From: JBCCOW01 sp039025855
GTDB taxonomy: Bacteria > Planctomycetota > Phycisphaerae > Phycisphaerales > Phycisphaeraceae
Assembly (NCBI GenBank): GCA_039025855.1
Contig: JBCCNL010000007.1
Location: forward strand, 1 to 64,000
Direction of reading: 5' to 3'
Length of the DNA stretch: 64,000 nucleotides
The notes under the pieces are model-generated. The model was not told where the DNA came from. It saw only the letters and a list, made by a program, of their open reading frames with translations, and ran no database searches. Both the position numbers and the translations under genes were made by a program. Below are positions 51,399 to 59,102 of this stretch, in pieces. Position 1 is the first letter of the stretch. Every line of letters begins with the position of its first letter.

Positions 51399-51898
51399 GT
51401 CGACGGAACCGTTGAGCGGTATGGGAGCAACGCTGAGTGCAACAGACGCATTTTCAGTGCGTAGCCGGCCCGCGATGTGAAGCTGGGTAAACCTCCGCAT
51501 CGCTTCAGACCAAAAAAACAAAGAATCACACAATTCAAGCAGAGAGTCTGTTGCAAAGTCCGTCCGAAGGGCTACGTTATCGGAGGTTGGCTTCTCGGGG
51601 AGGAGAAGCCCAAGTGAGAAAGACGCGGAGACGCGAGAGAGCCTGCGAACGCAGTCCGGAGAGGGAAATTGAGGATGAGAAGGTCGATCCGTTATTACAC
51701 GATCGTGATGGCAGCCCTGCTCTTGATCATGGTGGTGCTGCTGCCCGCCGCGGCTAACGCCCCGGTCGCCCCCTGACTCGGGCACCCGATCAAGACCCAT
51801 TGCACGCAGCCCGGAGGGGTGCTGCCTGTGATTGGGACGAGCTGAGCGTGTGACGGCAAGCCCAAGACAGGCGACTACCGATCTGAGACGATACGGCC
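51399..51898. other. 500-base gap between manC and ruvX with one small gene
   Basis: The gap has non-coding character except for a 33-codon gene (51675-51776). Also visible are an A-tract near 51513, a hairpin GGCTTCTC-6-GAGAAGCC (51589-51610), and GAG/CGAGAG-rich sequence near 51620-51660. The long minus-strand open frame across the gap is an Arg/Ser-rich shadow. No tRNA was recognised. Confidence 0.5.
51675..51776 (+). CDS. 33-residue small membrane protein
   Basis: The short frame encodes an N-terminus with four basic/aromatic residues (MRRSIRYYTIVMAALL), a 15-residue hydrophobic helix and a terminal PAAANAPVAP. It looks like a single-span membrane peptide or an exported peptide with signal-type cleavage at ANA. 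Its GAGG adjoins the ATG and an earlier AGGG lies 10 bases upstream. Size, composition and a hairpin 65 bases upstream favour a real gene, but nothing identifies it. Its role might be in envelope or stress function, which is a guess. Confidence 0.5.
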   Translation: MRRSIRYYTIVMAALLLIMVVLLPAAANAPVAP

Positions 51899-52339
51899 AT
51901 GCGGTATCTCGCGATCGACCTCGGGCAAAGGCGCACCGGTCTGGCCCTTGGGGACGACGTGACGGGTCTCGCCACGCCTTGGCGGGTGATCGAAACCAGC
52001 AGCGACAACGAGCGGTGGCGGCAACTCTGCCGGGCGATTGAGGAGGAGTCGCCCGGCCGGGTTGTGGTGGGGCTGCCGCTGAACATGGACGGCAGCGCGG
52101 GGCCGGCCGCGGCGGGTGCCCAGGCGCTGGCCGATCGCCTCCAACGGACCACTGGGCTGACCATTGAACTGCAGGACGAACGCCTGTCGTCGGCCGACGC
52201 CGATGCGTTGATGGCCCGGAGCGGGCTGACCCACAAGCAGAAGAAGGCCCGGCGGGATGCCCTGGCCGCCGCCGCGATCCTGCAGCGCTACCTCGACCGT
52301 CAGGCGTCCAGCGAGCCGCCCGCTCCGAACGCCGACTGA
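51899..52339 (+). CDS. ruvX: Putative Holliday junction resolvase YqgF/RuvX
   Basis: The 146-residue protein has the RNase H-like YqgF fold: MRYLAIDLGQRRTGLALGDD, GRVVVGLPLNMDG and ELQDERLSSADADAL with the three acidic residues. YqgF family members process rRNA 5' ends or resolve junctions. The start Met at 51899 is directly ahead of the first strand. A convergent gene follows after three bases. Confidence 0.93.
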   Translation: MRYLAIDLGQRRTGLALGDDVTGLATPWRVIETSSDNERWRQLCRAIEEESPGRVVVGLPLNMDGSAGPAAAGAQALADRLQRTTGLTIELQDERLSSADADALMARSGLTHKQKKARRDALAAAAILQRYLDRQASSEPPAPNAD

Positions 52340-52342
52340 GCG

Positions 52343-53407
52343 TCAGGCAATCACCGCGTAGACCAGGAGTGCCAAGGCATTGAAGACGGTGATGAGCCCC
52401 GCGAGCCCGAGCGTGTGCCGCGCCCAAACGGGCAGACGGTAGACCGGCAGGTTCAGCCAACCCAGCACCACGCGAGAGTGGCCGACCACATCGGGCATTA
52501 CCGAGAGCTTCAGCCAGAGGCGTTGCGCCAGCGCCTTGAGCCACGCGCTATCGAACTTCGCCCGCCCCGATGCAGCCGCCGGGGCCGGCGTCGGCTCCGG
52601 CTCGTCGTCCAGACCCACCGCACCCGTGACTTCGTCCACCGAGGAAAAGCTGTAGCCCAACCCGTCGTCCGGACGCGCCTCGGGCGACCCCGCCATCACC
52701 ACGGGCAGCGGGTCGTCAGCCTGGACCACCGCATCGACCGTCTCAAACTCGCCGTCCACGTCTTCGCCCGCAATCAGCTCGTCCAGCTCATCGATGCTCA
52801 TCGCCGCGTCGCCGGCGGACGCGGCAAGCCCCGAGCTGTCGTCCAGCATCGGTGCCGCCCGCGTGTCCGCACGGGCCTCGGGCCGCGTCAGCCCTGCGTC
52901 AGCGGCCGGCGTCTTGTGGTTGATCGAAGGCCTCTCCGACGCACTGGCGGCAACGGGTTCGGGCTCCGGCACCACGGCAGGCGCGGGCTCAGGCTCAGGT
53001 TCAGGCTCGGGTTCCGCGTGGGGCGGACGGACGGTCTCCGGCAACGACTGGGTGATCTGGGCCTCAGCCTGCGCGTCGTCCAGCAACGCCGAAAGCTGCT
53101 CGTCCAACGCCGAGTGAGCGTCCCGGCTGGAACTGGGTTTACGCGGGTCCGCCACCACCGGTTTCGCGGGCGCGGCGGCCGCCAGCGTGGCATCGATCTG
53201 CTGATCGAGCAGGGCGTCCCCGGGCGACGCCTTGGCGGCCGACGACTGGCCCGCGGTTGGCGCAGGTGTGACCGGCTCGGGGTCCTTGGGTGGTGGCGGC
53301 AGGCCCTCGACCGGGTCGTCCCCCCGGCTGTTGATCCGTTGCAGCAGGTCATCGAGCCGGGACTCGACACTCTGCTCCGCGGGGGCTTCGAGGGTTTCGC
53401 TGGCCAT
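52343..53407 (-). CDS. Acidic Pro-rich membrane-tethered hypothetical protein
   Basis: The 354-residue protein is mostly disordered: acidic and Ala/Pro-rich with a (Glu-Pro)n stretch (EPEPEPEPEPAP), ending with a folded C-terminal region (KALAQRLWLKLSVMPDVVG) and one membrane helix (TLGLAGLITVFNALALLVYAV). A long cytoplasmic tail on a C-terminal anchor suggests a scaffold or adaptor. No domain is recognised. Short SLiM-like helices (VESRLDDLLQRI, LDEQLSALLDDAQ, SIDELDELIAG) recur at intervals, perhaps as binding motifs. Confidence 0.72.
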   Translation of the reverse strand: MASETLEAPAEQSVESRLDDLLQRINSRGDDPVEGLPPPPKDPEPVTPAPTAGQSSAAKASPGDALLDQQIDATLAAAAPAKPVVADPRKPSSSRDAHSALDEQLSALLDDAQAEAQITQSLPETVRPPHAEPEPEPEPEPAPAVVPEPEPVAASASERPSINHKTPAADAGLTRPEARADTRAAPMLDDSSGLAASAGDAAMSIDELDELIAGEDVDGEFETVDAVVQADDPLPVVMAGSPEARPDDGLGYSFSSVDEVTGAVGLDDEPEPTPAPAAASGRAKFDSAWLKALAQRLWLKLSVMPDVVGHSRVVLGWLNLPVYRLPVWARHTLGLAGLITVFNALALLVYAVIA

Positions 53408-53619
53408 GCCGGGTACGATCCGCAGGGACGAGGGACGTGCAGAAGCCCGGCAACGCTCGCCTCAATGGGCGGCCACCGGTCCATCCGAGTTATCGACCGG
53501 CCCGGACGTCGGCTGCAGCGGCCTCTCGGGTTTCCGATAAGCTCCCGCCCCTCTGGCCCTTAACCCCGCATCCGCCGGCCTCGCCGTCCGATAGCCCGTC
53601 ACCCGCCCAAGCCGCCGCG

Positions 53620-54315
53620 ATGCCACGCCCCCGTTTTCTGACGCCAGACCTCACCCAACTCCAGCCCCATGGCCCGGGCCGGGTCGCCCTGCCCACCGGG
53701 GAAGCCCACCACGCCCGGCGGGTGCTCCGGCTCGAAAACGGCGCTGCCGTGGAACTGCTCGACGGGGCCGGCCGCTCCGCCACGGGCACCCTCGTCGAGG
53801 GTTCAAGCGTCGACATCGAGACGGTCGTCGATCACCCCAGACCCGCGGTGTCGGTCACGGTCCTCGCGCCGCTGCCCAAGGGCCCGCGTGCCGACCAGAT
53901 GATCGACCAGCTCACCCAGCTCGGCGTCCGCCGATTCGTCCCGCTACTCACCCGCCACAGCCAGCCCGAACCCAAACCCACACGTGTCGAGAAGCTCCGC
54001 CGCGGCATCGAGGCGGCACTCAAACAGTCCGGCAATCCCTGGGCCATGACCCTCGGACCCGTGACCACCCTGTCCGACTCTTTCAACCAGCCCGGCTCAC
54101 GCTGGCTCGCCGACCGTTCGAACCAGCCCGTGTCTTCACCGATGAACGACACGGACCACACGCACGCGGTCTGGGTCGGGCCGGAGGGCGGTTGGTCCGA
54201 CGCGGAGCGTGACGCCGCGCTGGAGGCCGGGCTGCAGCCTCTCGCCCTGGGCCCCTACACCCTGCGGGTCGAGACCGCTGCCGTGATCGGCGCGGCACGC
54301 TGGCTCCGGTCTTAG
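53620..54315 (+). CDS. rsmE: 16S rRNA (uracil-1498-N3)-methyltransferase RsmE
   Basis: The 231-residue SPOUT-class protein methylates U1498 of 16S rRNA. It has an N-terminal PUA-like part (HHARRVLRLENGAAVELLDG) and the knotted C-terminal motifs VGPEGGWSDAERDAAL and LALGPYTLRVETAAV. The ATG at 53620 places the protein at normal length; the longer frame to 53437 adds non-conserved residues. No clear ribosome binding site precedes it. Confidence 0.92.
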   Translation: MPRPRFLTPDLTQLQPHGPGRVALPTGEAHHARRVLRLENGAAVELLDGAGRSATGTLVEGSSVDIETVVDHPRPAVSVTVLAPLPKGPRADQMIDQLTQLGVRRFVPLLTRHSQPEPKPTRVEKLRRGIEAALKQSGNPWAMTLGPVTTLSDSFNQPGSRWLADRSNQPVSSPMNDTDHTHAVWVGPEGGWSDAERDAALEAGLQPLALGPYTLRVETAAVIGAARWLRS

Positions 54316-54340
54316 CCGACCCCCGACACGTACCGTTGTA

Positions 54341-55777
54341 TCACTTCGCCGCCGGCGCTTCGACGCGCCACGCCAACGCGTACTCCCAGCCCGCCAACAA
54401 GCCGTCGCCCCGACGCGACACTTCGAGCCGATACACCCCCGCCGGGAGAGCGCGTTTAAAAACGTGCTCGACGTTGTCGACCTCAGACCCCGACTCGGCG
54501 ACCACCGACCAGCTCCCGTCAGACTCGCGTTGACTTAGCCGGAGGTCGAGGTTCGCCAGCGCCGCCTGGGCAAGGCGTGGGCCGAAGACGTGGCGGTGCC
54601 AGGTCAGGATCACGCTGCACTCGCCGAGCGGCCGGTCCGCGTAGAACACAAACGCGTCCGTCGCCCCGCTCTCGATCCCACCGAAGTGGTAGCCGTAGCG
54701 CTTGTCGATCGCGCCCGGCGGGGTCGGGCCACCCTCCAGAATCAGCAGCGACCGATCCACATCCACGACACCCGCCCCCAACCGTTCGTCCAGCGGCTTG
54801 CCCGGCTCGGGCTTCCAGCGTTGGCTCTTGAACGCCCCGGCCAGCAGCGCCGCTTTGAGCACCTCTGTCCGCTTGTCCGCCTCCGTCTCGGTCCGGTCGG
54901 CAAACTCAATCAAACGCGCCGCCATCGCCGCGACCAACGGCGTGCTGTACGACGTCACGCTGTGCGGCGCGACGATGTCCGGCTTGCACCGGCCCTCACG
55001 CTCGATCTTGGTGTAACCCCCCGAGCTGTTGCCGTTGGCCAACCCAACCGCGATCGCGTTGAACGCCGGGGCAAGCAGCGCCGGCACCGGCTTGTTCTTC
55101 CCGTTGTTGACCCCCGCCACCACCAGCACATCCCGCTCATCCACCACGTGATCCACCCGCCGCAGGACCAGCGGTGAGCCCGGGTTCGCCGGTGCGATCC
55201 ACGAATGCGTGAACACCCGGGCCGTTACCGTCGGGTCCGTCGGGTGTGTCGTGCCGACCCGCAGGTACGCATCGGTCAACCAGCCCTGCGCCGGGAAGAC
55301 ATGGACGGTATCGACGCCGGGCGCTGCGCCCTTGGCCCCGTAGATCACACGGGCGGTGGACGTCGCGTGACCGCTCGGCGGGCTGTCCCGGTCGTGGAGG
55401 ATGAAGCGGACACCGGCGAAGCGGGGCTTGTCGGCGTTGGGCGCGTAGCTGGTCGCCGGCCCCTCGACGTGCCCGAACTCGACCCCCCGGCCTGTTGGCA
55501 TATCCGGACCCAGGCGTCGCCGTGCCGCATCCAGCCCGGTGCCTGCAATCCACCCGAATCGTTTATCGGGCGGGTTCGGACGCGGCGCGATCGGGCTCAA
55601 CGCCGGTAATTCCAACGCCTCGCCCCCCGGCACCGACGACTCCGCCCACACTGGCTCAACACAGCACACCAAGCCAACGCCCACCGCCAGCCCGCACACC
55701 ATGCCAGCAGCCCACCGCCATACACACTGCCAAAACAAGCCTCTCATCCCCATACCGTACGGCATCAATCCATCCAA
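54341..55777 (-). CDS. Divergent subtilisin-like exported protease
   Basis: The 478-residue protein has a signal peptide and an S8-like core: GHATSTARVIYG with catalytic His137, AGVNNGKNK with the oxyanion Asn and SVTSYSTPLVAAMAA with Ser276 in place of the usual GTSMATPHVA. At the position of the catalytic Asp (usually V-x-D-T-G) the sequence is GVEFGHVEG, with Glu105 or nearby His in place of Asp. Activity is therefore uncertain. The C-terminal part is beta-rich. Start codons at 55777, 55765 and 55747 are all possible; the signal peptide is best with the last, and the longest is reported. Confidence 0.7.
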   Translation of the reverse strand: MDGLMPYGMGMRGLFWQCVWRWAAGMVCGLAVGVGLVCCVEPVWAESSVPGGEALELPALSPIAPRPNPPDKRFGWIAGTGLDAARRRLGPDMPTGRGVEFGHVEGPATSYAPNADKPRFAGVRFILHDRDSPPSGHATSTARVIYGAKGAAPGVDTVHVFPAQGWLTDAYLRVGTTHPTDPTVTARVFTHSWIAPANPGSPLVLRRVDHVVDERDVLVVAGVNNGKNKPVPALLAPAFNAIAVGLANGNSSGGYTKIEREGRCKPDIVAPHSVTSYSTPLVAAMAARLIEFADRTETEADKRTEVLKAALLAGAFKSQRWKPEPGKPLDERLGAGVVDVDRSLLILEGGPTPPGAIDKRYGYHFGGIESGATDAFVFYADRPLGECSVILTWHRHVFGPRLAQAALANLDLRLSQRESDGSWSVVAESGSEVDNVEHVFKRALPAGVYRLEVSRRGDGLLAGWEYALAWRVEAPAAK

Positions 55778-55853
55778 GATCGCCTAAGCCGACCGCCAAT
55801 CGTGCCGATGTTCCCTTTATCAATCCGGGAGGAGGGCTCAACGAGGATCAATC

Positions 55854-56828
55854 ATGATTGACGCCCCACGTCCCACGAAAATCACCTCAGACTGGGTCGA
55901 CCAACAACTCCGCCAACGCCTCGACCGCGTCCTCAGCCCCGCGGTCGGCACGGCCGTCCTGCGTGAGCTCGGACGCGCCGAGGCCAACTTCCGCACCGTT
56001 GCTGACCTACTTCAGGGCGATCCGTATCTGACCGGCCGCTTCATCGCGGTCGCCGAGCTCGCGCGTGCGGACCGCAACGAACCGCTCAGCGGTGTGGAAG
56101 ACGCGGTGCGGCTGCTCGGGCTCAAACAGGCCGAGGCCTTGCTGCTCAGCGTGATGCTCATCGGACCGCTGGCCACCGACATCGTTGCGGTGCACGCCCG
56201 GGAAGACGTCTGGGCCTGGAGCATCGGCTGCGGCATCGCCGCCGACCTGCTGGTCCAGAACGCCCGCCCCGGCGATACCACGCAACCCCTGCCCGATCAC
56301 GCCGGGCTCGTCGACGGGCTCATGCTCGGGCTCGGCGTCCTCGTCCTGCTCGCCGGCATCGGCTGGCCCTACCAGCAGACCCTCGGGCCTCAACTCCGAC
56401 CCGCCCAGCTCGCCGACGACGAACGCAACGACTTCGGGGTCACCCACCACCAGACCACCGGCTGGGCCCTCCAGTCCATCGGCTGCCCGCAACACCTCGC
56501 CGGGTCCAGCAACGCCCTGGCCGACCCAGACAAGGTCTACTCCGCCGATGCGTCCTTCGGCTACGCCGTCGAACTCTTCGCCGCCAAGCTCGCCGGCTTC
56601 CAGCAGGCCGTCATCGATGAAACCCTCGACACCCTCCTGCCCGACTTCGGGATCGACTACGACACCCTGCAACGCACCGCTCTGAACGAGGGCCAACGCC
56701 GCCTCCGCGGCATGATGAAAGCGTTCGGTGACGCCGACGAAACACCCGACCACCGCGGCCTCACCCAGCGGGCCGGCAACGCCCTCGCGCAGCAGGTCGA
56801 AGACGCCGCCCGCCGCCGCTCGGCCTGA
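55854..56828 (+). CDS. HDOD-domain protein
   Basis: The 324-residue protein has the HDOD architecture (metal-dependent-hydrolase-related output domain, usually without full catalytic ligands): a FRTVADLLQGDPYLTGRFI stretch, a GVEDAVRLLGLKQAEALLLSV helix and a VTHHQTTGWALQSIG motif. HDOD proteins connect nucleotide or phosphorelay signals with regulation of motility or biofilm state in other bacteria. RBS-like GGAGG lies upstream near 55830. It ends adjacent to the convergent FmdB-type gene. An HD-GYP protein is also encoded at 40.7 kb. Confidence 0.85.
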   Translation: MIDAPRPTKITSDWVDQQLRQRLDRVLSPAVGTAVLRELGRAEANFRTVADLLQGDPYLTGRFIAVAELARADRNEPLSGVEDAVRLLGLKQAEALLLSVMLIGPLATDIVAVHAREDVWAWSIGCGIAADLLVQNARPGDTTQPLPDHAGLVDGLMLGLGVLVLLAGIGWPYQQTLGPQLRPAQLADDERNDFGVTHHQTTGWALQSIGCPQHLAGSSNALADPDKVYSADASFGYAVELFAAKLAGFQQAVIDETLDTLLPDFGIDYDTLQRTALNEGQRRLRGMMKAFGDADETPDHRGLTQRAGNALAQQVEDAARRRSA

Positions 56829-57194
56829 TCAATCCTCGTTCTTCTTTTTCTTGGAAGTCGCCGACGCGTCCTTCGTCGGCGTCTTGCTCGACGACGCCGA
56901 CCCATCACCGCCCGAGCCGGCCTTGTCCTTCTTGCCGCCGCCGTCGCCCTTGTCCTTGCCGGTGTCCTTGGCCTTATCCGCCTCGGCCTTCTGGTCCTTC
57001 TTGTAGCTCTCCGAGCGGTAGTCCGTCTCATAAAACCCCGAGCCCTTGAAGATGATCCCCGCGCCGATACCGATCTTCCGCTTGAGCTTCAGCTTCCCGC
57101 ACGCCGGGCACTTCCGCAGCGGCGACGCCGTCATCGACTGGAAGGCCTCCATCTCGTGGTCACAGACCTGACAGAAATATTCGTAGGTGGGCAT
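56829..57194 (-). CDS. FmdB-family zinc-ribbon protein
   Basis: The 121-residue product has the FmdB/CxxC zinc ribbon MPTYEYFCQVCDHEMEAFQS and CPACGK, followed by KRKIGIGAGIIFKGSGFYETDY, a typical conserved linker, and a long low-complexity Lys/Asp/Gly/Ser tail. FmdB-type proteins are proposed regulators; function is not firmly known. It is the last gene of the dnaJ-grpE block on the minus strand, 38 bases after grpE. That linkage suggests a chaperone or stress role. Confidence 0.85.
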   Translation of the reverse strand: MPTYEYFCQVCDHEMEAFQSMTASPLRKCPACGKLKLKRKIGIGAGIIFKGSGFYETDYRSESYKKDQKAEADKAKDTGKDKGDGGGKKDKAGSGGDGSASSSKTPTKDASATSKKKKNED

Positions 57195-57232
57195 GATCGT
57201 TGAGGGTGTAGGAAATCCAAGGGGTGGGGTGG

Positions 57233-57799
57233 TTACTCCGCGACGCTGACCTGGGCCGGGCGGACGATCTTGTCGCCCACCAGATACCCCGGCTGCATCT
57301 GCATCACCACCCGCCCCGACTCGAACTCGGTGCCCGGCTGACGCATCAGCGCCTCGTGCTTCACCGGGTCAAACTCATCGCCCGGCTGCACGTCCAGCCG
57401 AGCGATCCCCACCCCCGCCAGGGCTTTGAGCAACTCGTCGCGGATCGACGTCACGCCCTGCAACAAGTCCGGCGCTGTCGTCTTCTCCGGATCGACCTGC
57501 AGTGCCAGATCGAAGTGGTCCATCGCAGACACCAGCCCGCGGGCCACGCCCATCAGCTTCTGCTCCGACGCCGCCGCAACATTCTGGTTCGCCCGGCGGA
57601 CGTAGTTCTGATAGTCCGCCGACACCCGCAGGTACTTCTGCTCGAAGTCGTCTCGCTCGGCCCGCAGCGTCGCCAACGGATCGTCGCCTTCAAACGTCAA
57701 AGACTCCGCAGCCTCGGTAATCTCTTCCGCCGACACCTCTTCCGCCGACGCGTCGATCGGGTCCTGATCCGGGTTGTCCGTCATCTCACGCTCGCTCAT
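57233..57799 (-). CDS. grpE: Nucleotide exchange factor GrpE
   Basis: GrpE releases ADP from DnaK. The 188-residue protein has the acidic disordered N-terminus, a coiled-coil helix (FEQKYLRVSADYQNYVRRA) and the C-terminal beta domain (FDPVKHEALMRQP, GYLVGDKIVRPAQVSVAE) typical of the family. It begins 15 bases after dnaJ on the same strand. dnaK itself is not in the window. Confidence 0.94.
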   Translation of the reverse strand: MSEREMTDNPDQDPIDASAEEVSAEEITEAAESLTFEGDDPLATLRAERDDFEQKYLRVSADYQNYVRRANQNVAAASEQKLMGVARGLVSAMDHFDLALQVDPEKTTAPDLLQGVTSIRDELLKALAGVGIARLDVQPGDEFDPVKHEALMRQPGTEFESGRVVMQMQPGYLVGDKIVRPAQVSVAE

Positions 57800-57814
57800 C
57801 GTCTGGTCCTCCGG

Positions 57815-58963
57815 TCAACCGGCCAAATAGGTCTTGATCCGATCCCACACGCTCCGCGACTCCGGCAACACGCTGTGGTCTTCGGTCTCCGCATACGCCT
57901 CAAGCAACTCACGCTGCTTCGGCTTCAGCTTCCTCGGCACCTCGATCTCCGCCACCACCACCAGGTCACCCCGCCGACCCGTCCGCAGGTCCGGCAACCC
58001 TTCACCCGTCACCCGCAGCAGCTCGTGGTGCTGCGTGCCCGGCTTGATCGTCAGCGTCGTCGACCGCGACTCCAGCGTCGGCACCTCCAGGTCCGCACCC
58101 AGCGCGGCCTGTGCAAAGCTGATCGGCATCCGCAGCACCAGATGATCCTCCTCCCGCTGGAACACCTTGTGCTCCTTCACGCGGACCACCACGTGCAGAT
58201 CACCCCGCGGCCCCGCCGAACCGTTCGGCCCCGTGCCCGGCTCACCCTCACCCGCCACCCGGATGACCTGACCGTCCTGGATCCCCGCCGGGATCTTCAC
58301 CGACAGCTTCCGGGCTGTCGGCACGCGACCCTTCCCGCCACACGCCGGACACTTTTCACGGTACGTCTTGCCCGCACCCCCGCACGCCGGGCAGGTCGTC
58401 ACCATCCGGAACATCCCGCCCAGCCCCGCTTGCTGGACCTGCCCCGTGCCTCCACAGGTCAGACAGACCTCCGGCTGTGTGCCCGGCTTACCGCCCGTGC
58501 CGTTGCACCGCTCGCACACGTCCAGCCGCTTGAACTCGATGTCCCGCTCCACGCCGACCAGCACCTCTTCCAGCGTGACCGACGTCTGGGTCTCCAGGTC
58601 ATACCCCCGCTGCACGCCGCCCCGGCCACGCCCGCCGCGCGACCGACCCCCGCCAAACGCCCCGCCAAAGATATCGTCGAACATCGAGAAGATGTCCTGC
58701 GCGTTCATCGACCCGAAGTCGTGCCCGCTTGTCCCACGCAGCCCATCGTGACCGTACTGGTCATAACGCTGCCGCTTCTCACGGTCCGAAAGGATCTCGT
58801 AAGCCTCGGCCGCTTCTTTAAAGTTCGCCTCCGCCTCCGCATCCCCCGGGTTGCGGTCCGGGTGATACTTCATCGCCAGCTTGCGATACGCCCGCTTGAT
58901 CGTGTCGGCGTTTGCCGACCGCTCAACGCCAAGCACTTCGTAGTAATCGCGGGTGGTAGCCAT
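57815..58963 (-). CDS. dnaJ: Chaperone protein DnaJ
   Basis: The 382-residue type I DnaJ has a J domain (DYYEVLGVERSANADTIKRA, HPD at 34-36), a Gly-rich linker, four zinc repeats CERCNGTG, CLTCGGTG, CPACGGAG and CPACGGKG, and the C-terminal client domain. It stimulates DnaK ATPase. It heads the dnaJ-grpE-fmdB group, about 140 bases after the groEL1 terminator, and its leader holds heptamer repeats. No HrcA (CIRCE) palindrome was seen. Confidence 0.96.
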   Translation of the reverse strand: MATTRDYYEVLGVERSANADTIKRAYRKLAMKYHPDRNPGDAEAEANFKEAAEAYEILSDREKRQRYDQYGHDGLRGTSGHDFGSMNAQDIFSMFDDIFGGAFGGGRSRGGRGRGGVQRGYDLETQTSVTLEEVLVGVERDIEFKRLDVCERCNGTGGKPGTQPEVCLTCGGTGQVQQAGLGGMFRMVTTCPACGGAGKTYREKCPACGGKGRVPTARKLSVKIPAGIQDGQVIRVAGEGEPGTGPNGSAGPRGDLHVVVRVKEHKVFQREEDHLVLRMPISFAQAALGADLEVPTLESRSTTLTIKPGTQHHELLRVTGEGLPDLRTGRRGDLVVVAEIEVPRKLKPKQRELLEAYAETEDHSVLPESRSVWDRIKTYLAG

Positions 58964-58983
58964 GGGGGAGGGAGGTTGTGGGT

Positions 58984-59049
58984 GTTAGGTGGTAGGTCAG
59001 GAAGCACTCGCTCTTCCTACAACCTACGGCCTACCACCTACGGCCTTAC
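58984..59049. repeat. Inverted heptamer arrays upstream of dnaJ
   Basis: The right arm (59016-59049) is built of CCTACAA, CCTACGG, CCTACCA and CCTACGG units. The left arm (58984-59002) carries the complementary TTAGGTGGTAGG-type units with mismatches. They lie between the dnaJ start and the groEL1 terminator, so they would be in the dnaJ leader. Confidence 0.65.
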
Positions 59050-59080
59050 AAAAAGAGCCGCGGCCCCTTCGAGCCGCGGC
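59050..59080 (-). terminator. Terminator of the groEL1 transcript
   Basis: On the minus strand two self-complementary GCCGCGGC boxes (59057-59064 and 59073-59080) form an eight-base stem with an eight-base loop, followed by TCTTTTT. It lies 23 bases after the stop codon of the groEL gene at 59103. Confidence 0.85.
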
Positions 59081-59102
59081 CCCAATTGGATCAATCAAAA
59101 TC

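Noticed and set aside
51393..52544. 383-codon minus-strand frame across the manC-ruvX gap
   Set aside because: Arg/Ser/Pro-rich, overlaps ruvX antisense, no start signal; treated as a shadow.
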